Positions 48,015-55,561 of a stretch of 64,000 nucleotides of DNA are shown piece by piece (the first letter of the stretch is position 1; the number at the start of each line of letters is the position of its first letter). The position numbers were made by a program, and so were the translations under genes. The DNA comes from Ruminococcus sp. (lineage in GTDB: Bacteria; Bacillota_A; Clostridia; Oscillospirales; Ruminococcaceae): NCBI RefSeq assembly GCF_016283395.1, contig NZ_JAEEMU010000047.1:30953-94952 (forward strand), written 5' to 3'. Below the pieces are notes generated by a model. The model had not been told where the DNA came from, did not search any database, and worked only from the letters and a program-made list of their open reading frames with translations.

Positions 48015-49178
48015 ATGAAACTCACTGACACCTCAGGAAATACCATAATAAGTGTTGTCGATCAATTTGACTATTCGACCCAGAACCAGACCTATAACGA
48101 TAATTTTAAAAAATGGCGAAAAGATAAAGATAATCCATATGCCTTCAATTTTGAACTTGACCGCAGGGAAAGTGTTTTTGTTGAAGGAAAAGGATTTGAA
48201 AACAGATCCGCTTCCAAAGCAGAGCGCGACTGCATTGGCAGAGTAATGAACATCATCGGCATTGCTATGCTTATGTGGATACTCATAGATAATATCATCA
48301 GTAAGCTTGTAATATCTGTTTTTGATTTCATCGGATTTGACCTGCACACTTCTTTTTTCAGTACAGGTCTTTACGGCGGAAGCCTTCAGGTAATAACCGC
48401 TCTTATCGTCACTTCATGCGTAAAGATCTTAGTGCCTGCGGTATATCTTCATAAGAAGCTCAGAATGCCCCCAAGACTTGAGTATATGAGCACACTCAAT
48501 CATGCTTCTGATATGCTTGGAACTATCTGTATGACGCTGGCAGTAAGCACCGTTACCTGTCTGCCCAATATATACACCAACAGAACCATGCTGGTCTTTA
48601 ACTACTTCCGCTCCATAAACGCCGATGCTTCGGTATGGAGCCAGAACCAGTTCGTTGTGTATACTATATTCGATATCGTTATCATATCCGTGCTGTATGA
48701 GCTTTTCTTCCGCGGTGCTATTTTCAATGCGCTCAGACAATTCGGCGACGTATTCGCTGTTGCGATAACAACAGCTATGTCTGGACTTCTGGTACAGGAT
48801 TTCCGCGAACTTCCTGCTGCCTTACTTATCTCGATAATAGCTTCTATCGGTATGCTGCGCAGCGGAACTATCATAACAGCTATATTCGTTCAGATATGCT
48901 TCAAGATGTACAGGCTCGCACTTGTGCTCCTTGAGGACAGCTCTCCCGATAAGATATTCCTTAAACGAAATACTTTCATGCTCGTTGTATTCGTTATAGG
49001 AGCAATAGGAGTTATGATGCTATATCTTATAAAACGGAAAAAGAAAGAGCATCATATCGCTGAATTCAACTCTAAATATACAGACACTCAGCGACTGGGA
49101 ATAGCCTGCAAAAGCTTCCCCGTACCTGCTATAGTATGCCTTTGTCTGCTGGCTGCTTGTATAAAAATGTTCTTTTAG
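48015..49178 (+). CDS. CPBP-like polytopic membrane protein, catalytic residues lost
   Basis: A 387-residue membrane protein: a soluble N-terminal region (about 1-75), then about eight hydrophobic segments. The stretch VLYELFFRGAIFNALRQFGDVFAVAITTAMSGLL aligns with the CPBP intramembrane protease core. However, motif 1 has only one Glu (YELFFRG in place of EExxFRG), the motif-2 His is absent (TTAMSGLL), and the third-motif His is replaced by Gln (ITAIFVQICF). It is therefore probably not a protease of the usual kind. It begins with AGGAGG 7 nt before the ATG and is followed 9 nt later by tadA. Confidence 0.72.
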   Translation: MKLTDTSGNTIISVVDQFDYSTQNQTYNDNFKKWRKDKDNPYAFNFELDRRESVFVEGKGFENRSASKAERDCIGRVMNIIGIAMLMWILIDNIISKLVISVFDFIGFDLHTSFFSTGLYGGSLQVITALIVTSCVKILVPAVYLHKKLRMPPRLEYMSTLNHASDMLGTICMTLAVSTVTCLPNIYTNRTMLVFNYFRSINADASVWSQNQFVVYTIFDIVIISVLYELFFRGAIFNALRQFGDVFAVAITTAMSGLLVQDFRELPAALLISIIASIGMLRSGTIITAIFVQICFKMYRLALVLLEDSSPDKIFLKRNTFMLVVFVIGAIGVMMLYLIKRKKKEHHIAEFNSKYTDTQRLGIACKSFPVPAIVCLCLLAACIKMFF

Positions 49179-49187
49179 GTGGATTTA

Positions 49188-49649
49188 ATGGAAAAATATA
49201 TGCAGCGAGCACTCGAACTCGCTCAGATGGCTTTTGATGAGGGCGAAGTCCCTGTAGGAGCTGTGGTAGTCAAAAAGACTACGGGAGAAATAGTCGGCGA
49301 GGGCAGAAATATGCGCGAGACTGCAAAGAACGCACTTGCTCATGCAGAGATAATAGCTATCGACGCTGCCTGCAAAAAGCTCGGCGGCTGGCGGCTGCCC
49401 GACTGTGCTATCTACGTTACTCTCGAACCCTGTCCCATGTGCTGCGGAGCTATCATCAATTCAAGGATAGATAATGTTTACTTCGGTGCATACGACGTAA
49501 AAAGCGGCTCTGCCGTATCTGTACAGAAAATGTTCGAGTTCCCGTACAATTATCGCCCCGAAGTCACAGGGGGCATCATGGAAAAAGAATGTGCCGATAT
49601 CCTTTCGGATTTCTTCCGAAAGCTCAGAATTAAAAAAAGCCGCAATTGA
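49188..49649 (+). CDS. tadA: tRNA adenosine(34) deaminase
   Basis: Converts A34 to inosine in tRNA-Arg(ACG). The 153-residue zinc deaminase has the motif AHAEIIAI and LEPCPMCCGAIINSRI with the two Cys ligands. The family N-terminus MEKYMQRALELAQMAFDEGEVPVGAVVV begins at the ATG at 49188, with AGGTGG 5 nt before it; an in-frame GTG at 49179 is less likely. The stop lies just before a terminator shared with the converging gerB-like gene. Confidence 0.96.
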   Translation: MEKYMQRALELAQMAFDEGEVPVGAVVVKKTTGEIVGEGRNMRETAKNALAHAEIIAIDAACKKLGGWRLPDCAIYVTLEPCPMCCGAIINSRIDNVYFGAYDVKSGSAVSVQKMFEFPYNYRPEVTGGIMEKECADILSDFFRKLRIKKSRN

Positions 49650-49659
49650 TACGCGCCTG

Positions 49660-49686
49660 TCCGCTGCTTTATGCAGCGGATTTTTT
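49660..49686 (+). terminator. Terminator of tadA that also encodes the end of the GerB-like gene
   Basis: Stem TCCGCTGC/GCAGCGGA with a 5-nt loop and TTTTTT. Read on the minus strand, the hairpin encodes the last residues (KKSAA) and the stop of the 49669-50640 gene. Confidence 0.85.
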
Positions 49687-50640
49687 CGCGCCATAGGGCG
49701 CGAATATCAGCGCGGCAGCTGCCGCGCAGGCGCGTACGATAAGCAGCTCACGTCCCGATATCATCAGTGCAGCACCTATGATAAGCACGATGACCGTACT
49801 GCTCCGCCAGCGCACAAACTGAGGAAATATCTGCTTGATGAGATATGCACCTGTCATTACCTGCAATGCCGCAGAAAAGACTGCAAACACTGCAAATATC
49901 ACCAGAAACAGCGCGTCTATGCGCTGCGCGTCAAAGGGCTGTGACAGCTGTACCGCAGTTATAACAGGAAAAGGAGTTACGGACATTATTCCGCCTGATA
50001 CAGCAAGCACAGTCAGTATCAGTACAGCCGATACTATCGCCTTTGCCGCAAAATACCACACAAATGCCTTTGAACGCTCCCCTTTTACTGCTCCCGACAG
50101 CACCGCCATACTTCCGAGACTTCCGCTGAGAGCCGTTCCTCTTGCAATTTCGTAAAATAATCCACTCTTTTCGGGAACTGCAATATTCTCCCATTCGGCA
50201 TTTAATACCGCACTTGCAAAATCTATCCCCAGACAGAATATACCTGCCGCTGCTGCGATCACCGCAGCTCTCGCAACAGGCTTTATTCCCGTTGACGAGC
50301 TGTAAAGACACACAAGTGCGATAAGTCCTGCTGTTAAAAGCCGTCCACTGACTCCGCTGCCGCTTTCGGACGGTATATATACAGCACCACTTGTCCGCCA
50401 GAGTGCAGAAAACAGCGTTCCACCGAAAAATACCGTATACGCCAGATAAAAAACAGCTGCCCATTTTTTCAGCTCAGTCCCCTTTGCCGCAAGAACCAGT
50501 GCAGCAAGCAGCTGCAAGGCTATGCCTGCAAGAACTCCGTATAATGTTTGAAGAGACATATTGCCGCTGAAGCAAAAAAGCTCGAACATATCCGTTATGA
50601 GCAGAAGTGCAGCCAGCTGACTTTTTGAGATGCTATTCAT
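49669..50640 (-). CDS. GerB-like germinant-receptor permease subunit
   Basis: A 323-residue membrane protein with nine or ten helices. It follows directly on a GerA-type gene (8-nt overlap) and has the look of the GerAB amino-acid-permease-like subunit: ISKSQLAALLLITDMFELFCF at the N-terminus and LQVMTGAYLIKQIFPQFVRW in the last third. The context is the main support, as this family diverges quickly. GerAB-type subunits recognise the germinant in spore-formers. It is somewhat shorter than Bacillus GerAB (about 365). Confidence 0.78.
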   Translation of the reverse strand: MNSISKSQLAALLLITDMFELFCFSGNMSLQTLYGVLAGIALQLLAALVLAAKGTELKKWAAVFYLAYTVFFGGTLFSALWRTSGAVYIPSESGSGVSGRLLTAGLIALVCLYSSSTGIKPVARAAVIAAAAGIFCLGIDFASAVLNAEWENIAVPEKSGLFYEIARGTALSGSLGSMAVLSGAVKGERSKAFVWYFAAKAIVSAVLILTVLAVSGGIMSVTPFPVITAVQLSQPFDAQRIDALFLVIFAVFAVFSAALQVMTGAYLIKQIFPQFVRWRSSTVIVLIIGAALMISGRELLIVRACAAAAALIFAPYGAKKSAA

Positions 50641-52075
50641 GGTATTCCTCCACAGTAAAGCCGCGGCTTTGCATTTTCTTCATGCCTATACGCACAGCCG
50701 TGTCACCCATGCCTTTCCTTTTGAACGGCGACAGCGGAGCTGTATACGGAAAGCCGTAATCCTCAGTTGCACATATATTCACAAGCACCGCACAGGCAAG
50801 GAGACTTATGCCGAAAAGTCCCAGTATACCGCCGACTACCACAAAAGCAAACCTCAGCACTGTCACCTGCGGATTAAGCTCGGGCACTACAAGTCCGCCA
50901 AGCACGGAAAGTGCAGTCATGGTAAGCAGAGGAGTGCTGACAAGTCCCGAATTAACTGCCGCATCACCGATGATAAGTCCGCTTATTATACTGACTGCTC
51001 CGCCCACGGGCTTAGGCAGTCTTACTCCTGCCTCCCGTATTATCTCATACATGAGCAGTACGAAAAGTGCCTCTGTCAATATGGACAGCGGTGCTTTTTT
51101 CTCGGCTTCGACAAGAAGCATGAACAGCGTACTGTTCAGTAATTCGGGGTGATACATCACTATCGCCACATAAAAGGACGGCAGCAGTACTGCCGCAAGA
51201 AAAGCCGCATATTTCAGCCAGCGAATAAATACCGCGTAGTACGGCTTATAGGCGTAATCGTCAAGTGTCTGGAAGCTCTCACAAAACAGCCGCGGTATCA
51301 CTATTGCATAGGGGACTCCGTCCACAAGCAGGGCTACCCTGCCCTCGATAAGCTTTGAACACAGCACATCGGGACGCTCGGTAGTACCTGTGGAGTCGAA
51401 TATCTCAAAGCTGCCGTTTTCAACGAATGGACGCAGATATCCTGTAGTCAGTATGGCTTCGAGTTTAACATCATCAAGTGAGCGGCGGACCTTTTCCATG
51501 AGGGATTTAGGCACACGGTCTTTCATATAGCAGAAGCAAAGGTCGGTATGGCTCTTTTCGCCCTTGGTGAACAGCTCCATGACCAGCTCGGGACTTTTAA
51601 GCCTCCGCCGTATCTGCGACATATTTGTGCGGATAGTCTCCGTAAAGCCCTCGTGTGCTCCCATGATATTCCCTTCGCCTGAGGGCTCCTGCACTCCGCG
51701 GGAATTATAGCCCTGCACTCCGAAAGCAAGTCCGAAGTCCACACCCTCGGCGATAAGCACAGCAAATCCCGAATTAACAAGCTTAAAAAGGGTATCATAG
51801 TCATTGACCTGCGGTCGGTCAGTGGACAATAAAAGCTGCTCGTTTATATAATGGAACAGTCCGTGAGATTCCTTTTGCTGCGGTATATCGGTTATGGGCT
51901 CGAATATGAGCTCGGTTATGACTGATGTTGACACCATGCCCTCACAGCAGACCAATGCGCAGTGTATGCCGCCTGTAACGAAACGATTTATGAGCAAGTC
52001 CGACGAACCGCCCGAAATACGGCGTATCTCCCTGATACTGTCATCAAGTGACGGCAGCAGTCCTCCTTTTTCCAT
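50633..52075 (-). CDS. GerA-family spore germination protein
   Basis: About 480 residues of GerAA/SpoVAF type. A soluble N-terminal half contains EGMVSTSVITELIFEPI and YNSRGVQEPSGEGNIMGAHEGFTETIRTN, including the conserved family signature EPxxExxxRGPxEGFTExxxxN in variant form. The C-terminal half holds four to five membrane helices with PSFYVAIVMYHPELLN and LPKPVGGAVSIISGLIIGDAAVNSGLVS. I place the start at 52075 (GAGG 8 nt upstream, MEKGGLLPSL); an ATG at 52135 would add 20 residues unlike the family. The gene implies an endospore germinant receptor in a genus not usually described as sporing. Confidence 0.9.
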   Translation of the reverse strand: MEKGGLLPSLDDSIREIRRISGGSSDLLINRFVTGGIHCALVCCEGMVSTSVITELIFEPITDIPQQKESHGLFHYINEQLLLSTDRPQVNDYDTLFKLVNSGFAVLIAEGVDFGLAFGVQGYNSRGVQEPSGEGNIMGAHEGFTETIRTNMSQIRRRLKSPELVMELFTKGEKSHTDLCFCYMKDRVPKSLMEKVRRSLDDVKLEAILTTGYLRPFVENGSFEIFDSTGTTERPDVLCSKLIEGRVALLVDGVPYAIVIPRLFCESFQTLDDYAYKPYYAVFIRWLKYAAFLAAVLLPSFYVAIVMYHPELLNSTLFMLLVEAEKKAPLSILTEALFVLLMYEIIREAGVRLPKPVGGAVSIISGLIIGDAAVNSGLVSTPLLTMTALSVLGGLVVPELNPQVTVLRFAFVVVGGILGLFGISLLACAVLVNICATEDYGFPYTAPLSPFKRKGMGDTAVRIGMKKMQSRGFTVEEYHE

Positions 52076-52146
52076 ACATCTCACCTCAGCGGTATTATGT
52101 GCAAGGCTTGCATGAATATGCATATATTTAGCCATTAGCCTTTAGG

Positions 52147-52186
52147 AAGCGGCTGCGCCGCTTGTAGGGGCGGATAGTATCCGCCC
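52147..52186. repeat. Short palindromic repeat, copy 5, with adjoining palindrome
   Basis: AAGCGGC/GCCGCTT (52147-52163), then TTGTAGG and GGGCGGAT/ATCCGCCC around AGT (52168-52186). Confidence 0.6.
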
Positions 52187-52208
52187 GAAATACTAATATA
52201 CCAAGAAT

Positions 52209-52450
52209 ATGAACGGGATTCCAAAGGGACTGTGTTCCTTTGGCAGAGTGACTCCCCATAAAATGGGGAGATGTCGCAAAGCGACAGAGGGGACGTACCG
52301 GTTAGGTCAGAGACGGCGTCTCTGGTCGCTGTTCCCAGCTTTCAAAGAACAGCGAAATAATACGAAGGCGCACCGCAAGGGGTGAATCAAAAAACAGTCC
52401 AGTGGACTGTTTTTTGAGAGGGGACGCCCTGCAAGAGAGGGCGTCCCTTA
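52209..52450 (+). repeat. Mosaic palindrome repeat, copy B
   Basis: Six palindromes in a row: 52221-52243, 52252-52270, 52272-52286, 52308-52324, 52388-52416 and 52421-52447. A non-palindromic block between the fourth and fifth contains ACAGCGAAATAATACGAAGG. It is shared with copy A throughout and with copy C at both ends. No coding potential. Confidence 0.88.
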
Positions 52451-52621
52451 AAAAAACAAAACCGCCTGCACTGTGAATGTTCCACAAGTGCAGACGGTGA
52501 TTTTTATGCATAACATAGAAGTCATATTTATATATTCTGATATTCAATGGTTTTACATTGAAATTTCACGTTTTTATGCCCTTTTATAGAGGGCGTACCT
52601 ACAATGAATTAAAAACCAAAC
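52451..52621. other. Gap with a second hairpin, no gene
   Basis: It contains an imperfect stem CCGCCTGCACT/AGTGCAGACGG (52462-52497) resembling the terminator at 52622, followed by AT-rich sequence and a decayed CTACAATG flank at about 52600. Nothing codes here. Confidence 0.5.
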
Positions 52622-52653
52622 CGCCTGTACTGTAAAAATTCACACTACAGGCG
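52622..52653 (-). terminator. Terminator of the 52661-52987 gene
   Basis: CGCCTGTA/TACAGGCG arms, followed on the minus strand by GTTTGGTTTTT. Confidence 0.7.
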
Positions 52654-52660
52654 ATAACTT

Positions 52661-52987
52661 TTATTTACATTTATATTTGGAATAAATCTTCCGATAAGCA
52701 AGGTACAGCAAAGGTATTCCTGCAACCGAACCGACAATGATAACTATACCTGCTGCTTCTGAGTTCAGAGCTCCCAGAACAGCAGCCAGCCAGAAAATTG
52801 CAGAAAAACAGAGCCACATGATACCGTTTGCTCTGTTGTAGGCTGAGATATCCGAGATCTCACTTTCTTTGACCTCTTTCCCCGACCAGAACCACATTGG
52901 CTTTTTTCGTTTCCATGCGTAAATGCCAAAACAGATGAAAAATATGCCTATGGGTATCGTAAGCATAAGCCAGAACATTAATTCCAT
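52661..52987 (-). CDS. Small membrane protein, unknown function
   Basis: A 108-residue protein with three hydrophobic segments: about 5-24, 55-72 and 77-97. Between the first two is FWSGKEVKESEISDISAYNRANGIMWL, a pattern seen in small clostridial membrane proteins of unknown role (a SdpI/DUF3784-like arrangement). It has a basic tail, its own terminator and no cotranscribed neighbour. Confidence 0.65.
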   Translation of the reverse strand: MELMFWLMLTIPIGIFFICFGIYAWKRKKPMWFWSGKEVKESEISDISAYNRANGIMWLCFSAIFWLAAVLGALNSEAAGIVIIVGSVAGIPLLYLAYRKIYSKYKCK

Positions 52988-53102
52988 TATGATTGCCCCC
53001 TAAAACTGTTTTAAGATATGGTTATCCTTCCGAAAACATCTTAAATGTGTGCCCCTATATCAAAACGGCGTTCCCTACTGATCACTATTCACTAATCACT
53101 GA

Positions 53103-53942
53103 TCACTTTTTGATCTTCATGGATATATCAAAGCACTTTACTGAATGAGTAAGCGCACCAAGTGAGATTATATCCACGCCTGTCTCGGCAACTGCGCGGA
53201 TATTCTCAGCAGTAACATTACCCGAAGCTTCAAGGAGAGCGCGTCCGTCAGCAATTGCAACAGCCTCTTTCATTTCGTCACAGCTCATATTGTCCAGCAT
53301 GATTATCTCGACCTTAGTATCAAGAGCTTCGCGGAGCTCGTCAAGTGTACGCACTTCCACCTCTATCTTGACAGTATGACCTATCTTCTCACGGAGTGCA
53401 TTTACAGCAGCAGTTATACCGCCGTAAGCGTCTATGTGATTGTCCTTGAGCATAGCCGCATCAGAAAGGTTGAAGCGGTGGTTCTTTCCGCCGCCAACAG
53501 TTACTGCGTACTTCTGAAGCGCACGGAGTCCGGGAAGTGTTTTTCTTGTATCGGTAACAGCAGCCTTTGTGCCCTTTACCAGCTCCACGCACTTATTTGT
53601 GGCAGTAGCGATGCCCGACATATGCTGTAATAGGTTGAGGGCTGTTCTCTCGCCTTTAAGAAGTGTAAGAGTACTTCCTTCAAGCTCTGCGATGATATCG
53701 CCTTTCTGCACCTTTGTGCCGTCATTGAGAAGTATCTTGAAATCAACATCTCCGCCAGCAAGGTCGAAAACTCTCTTAGCTACCTCGATACCGCAGACAA
53801 CTCCCGAATCCTTTGCAACGTAGTAAGCGGAGCTTCTGTGGTCAGCAGGAATAAGGTTATCCGCAGCAGCGTCAATGTAGTTTATGTCCTCCATAAGTGC
53901 AGTTGTGATTATATTGTCAACATAGCATTGTAAAAGCTTCAT
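53103..53942 (-). CDS. nadC: Nicotinate-nucleotide pyrophosphorylase (quinolinate phosphoribosyltransferase)
   Basis: Converts quinolinate and PRPP to nicotinate mononucleotide in NAD synthesis. 279 residues: ALMEDINYIDAAADNLIP, LKGERTALNLLQHMSGIATAT, TRKTLPGLRALQKYAVTVGGGKNHRFNLSDAAMLKDNH (the PRPP/quinolinate site), EVEVRTLDE, IMLDNMS and SLGALTHSVKCFDIS. The frame stays open to 54092 through a repeat element, but AAAGGA 8 nt before the ATG at 53942 gives the proper start MKLLQCYVDNII. nadB is nearby on the same strand. Confidence 0.96.
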   Translation of the reverse strand: MKLLQCYVDNIITTALMEDINYIDAAADNLIPADHRSSAYYVAKDSGVVCGIEVAKRVFDLAGGDVDFKILLNDGTKVQKGDIIAELEGSTLTLLKGERTALNLLQHMSGIATATNKCVELVKGTKAAVTDTRKTLPGLRALQKYAVTVGGGKNHRFNLSDAAMLKDNHIDAYGGITAAVNALREKIGHTVKIEVEVRTLDELREALDTKVEIIMLDNMSCDEMKEAVAIADGRALLEASGNVTAENIRAVAETGVDIISLGALTHSVKCFDISMKIKK

Positions 53943-53976
53943 ATTAATGTTCCTTTCAAATAAAGTTGCCGAACCC

Positions 53977-54152
53977 ATGAACGGGATTCCAAAGGGACTG
54001 TGTTCCTTTGGCGAAGTCCAGAGGCAGCGCCTCTGGTGGGGTGTGGGGTAAAGCCCCACAGTTACAAAGCGCCTCGCAAAGGGTGAATTCAAAAACAGTC
54101 CAGTGGACTGTTTTTGAAGAGGGAACGCCTTGCAAGAGAAGGCGTTCCCTTA
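53977..54152 (+). repeat. Mosaic palindrome repeat, copy C
   Basis: It begins with the same CCAAAGGGA...TCCTTTGG hairpin and ends with the same AACAGTCC/GGACTGTT hairpin and end palindrome (54121-54149) as copy B. The middle modules are different: 54018-54036 and 54042-54060 are new palindromes. It fills the gap between nadC and the VanY-dockerin gene. Confidence 0.85.
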
Positions 54153-54187
54153 ATGGACGTTCTAAAGGAGCCCCTGCCAAACGTAAA

Positions 54188-55525
54188 TTATGATTTGTAT
54201 TTAGAGTCTATACACAGGAACTCTTCAAGTGTAAGTCCCGAATCATATACCTCTTTCGCAAGCTGTTTGCCGAGGTAGCGAACGTGCCAAGACTCGTACA
54301 TATATCCCGTTATATTCTCCTTGCCCTCGGGATAGCGGATAATAAATCCATACTTCCAGCAATTTGCTGCTATCCATTTAGCCTGTGGAGTACCGTTGAA
54401 TGATGAGCTTGCATTGTTTATATCCATAGCCAGACCTGTCTGATGCTCGGAATGTCCTGCTCTTGCGGAATAAGTATCCGCAGCAGCCTTGCCGTCACGG
54501 GCAACATAGCCGTTATAGAGCTGATTCTGATATGAATATGAACGATAACCCGAGCAGATAGTTAATTTATATCCTGCCTTTGAAGCATCGGCAGCCATTG
54601 TATCGAAAGCAGACTGCGCCTCGGGAAGTATCTTGCCCGGATCGTATGCGGACGGCAGAGAATAGGTCTTATTTGCGATAAGTATGCCGTTTACATAGGT
54701 AATTCCGTTCTTTACCTCTATCTCGCGGCGTGTAAAGGTCTCTTTCGTGCCGTCTGCCCATGTTACTGTAAAGTGCATGGAATCGGTATGTACTATAGTT
54801 CCCTCGGTATTATTATCAGTACTTCCCATGTGGAAAACGATATTCTTTCCGTCGGGAGCATACTCAAAACGGTTTATATTGCCGCTCTTGTCCGTGACCT
54901 TTCCGCTAAGACCGCTTATCTCGAAGTTCCTGCCTGCACTGGTCACCCATTTACCGCTGAGCATCTCACTTGCATTTACTGCATTATAGCTGAAAAATCT
55001 GAATGTTTCAGCTGTACCGTCGTCCCATTTGAGGACAAAGGCATTATCATTCTGCCATGTGATAAATGCGTTATCCTCTTTGCCCGATCTGCTCATTTTT
55101 ATCGCAAGGATATCCTCTTCCGAGCCGATAGTGAAATCCTCGCTGCTGCCGTTTGGATATATCACCGTACCTGTGCCCTCACCAAAGCTGAAATAACGCT
55201 TTGAGCCTGCTTGGTCGGCTATCCATGTGCCTTTCGGCAGCAGAGTTTTATTAGAGAGAATGATATCCTGAAGTGCTGAGAGATCGAGCGAATCCACGGT
55301 ACAGTCACCGTTGATATCAGCAGCTATCCGCTGTGTATCGTTAAGACCGTACCGTCCGAGAAGGTGATTTTTAAGTATCACCATATCGCTTACAGAAGTT
55401 CTGTCATCACGGTTAAGATCCCCACGAATAAGAGCTGTCGCAGCTTCAGCATGAAAAGCCGCAGAATTTGATGCCATTACAGTAGCCGAAACAACAGCTG
55501 CTTCAAAAACTCTCAGTTTTTTCAT
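54188..55525 (-). CDS. Secreted VanY-type D-Ala-D-Ala carboxypeptidase with N-terminal dockerin
   Basis: A 445-residue exported protein. A signal peptide (1-28) is followed by a dockerin (about 33-93) with two calcium loops, GDLNRDDRTSVSD and ADINGDCTVDSLD, of the 'DIV' class like ScaA and ScaC. Two beta-rich repeats (about 95-175 and 185-262) both end in (K/T)W(A/D)DGT(A/K)ETF. A peptidase M15B domain (about 300-437) has CSGYRSYSYQNQLY, the zinc motif SEHQTGLAMDI and ESWHVRYLG. The enzyme should trim D-Ala from peptidoglycan stems. A dockerin on such an enzyme suggests it rides on the cellulosome or another cohesin at the surface. It lies between nadC and nadB, with no functional link to them. 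Confidence 0.9.
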   Translation of the reverse strand: MKKLRVFEAAVVSATVMASNSAAFHAEAATALIRGDLNRDDRTSVSDMVILKNHLLGRYGLNDTQRIAADINGDCTVDSLDLSALQDIILSNKTLLPKGTWIADQAGSKRYFSFGEGTGTVIYPNGSSEDFTIGSEEDILAIKMSRSGKEDNAFITWQNDNAFVLKWDDGTAETFRFFSYNAVNASEMLSGKWVTSAGRNFEISGLSGKVTDKSGNINRFEYAPDGKNIVFHMGSTDNNTEGTIVHTDSMHFTVTWADGTKETFTRREIEVKNGITYVNGILIANKTYSLPSAYDPGKILPEAQSAFDTMAADASKAGYKLTICSGYRSYSYQNQLYNGYVARDGKAAADTYSARAGHSEHQTGLAMDINNASSSFNGTPQAKWIAANCWKYGFIIRYPEGKENITGYMYESWHVRYLGKQLAKEVYDSGLTLEEFLCIDSKYKS

Positions 55526-55561
55526 AATATCACCCCCATTGATATTTTTATACTAACGTTA

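Noticed and set aside
53943..54092. N-terminal extension of NadC up to 54092
   Set aside because: The added 50 residues come from mosaic repeat copy C; the ATG at 53942 has a proper RBS and the family N-terminus.
32930..54152. Mosaic repeats as insertion sequences
   Set aside because: No transposase, no clear terminal inverted repeats and no target duplications by eye.
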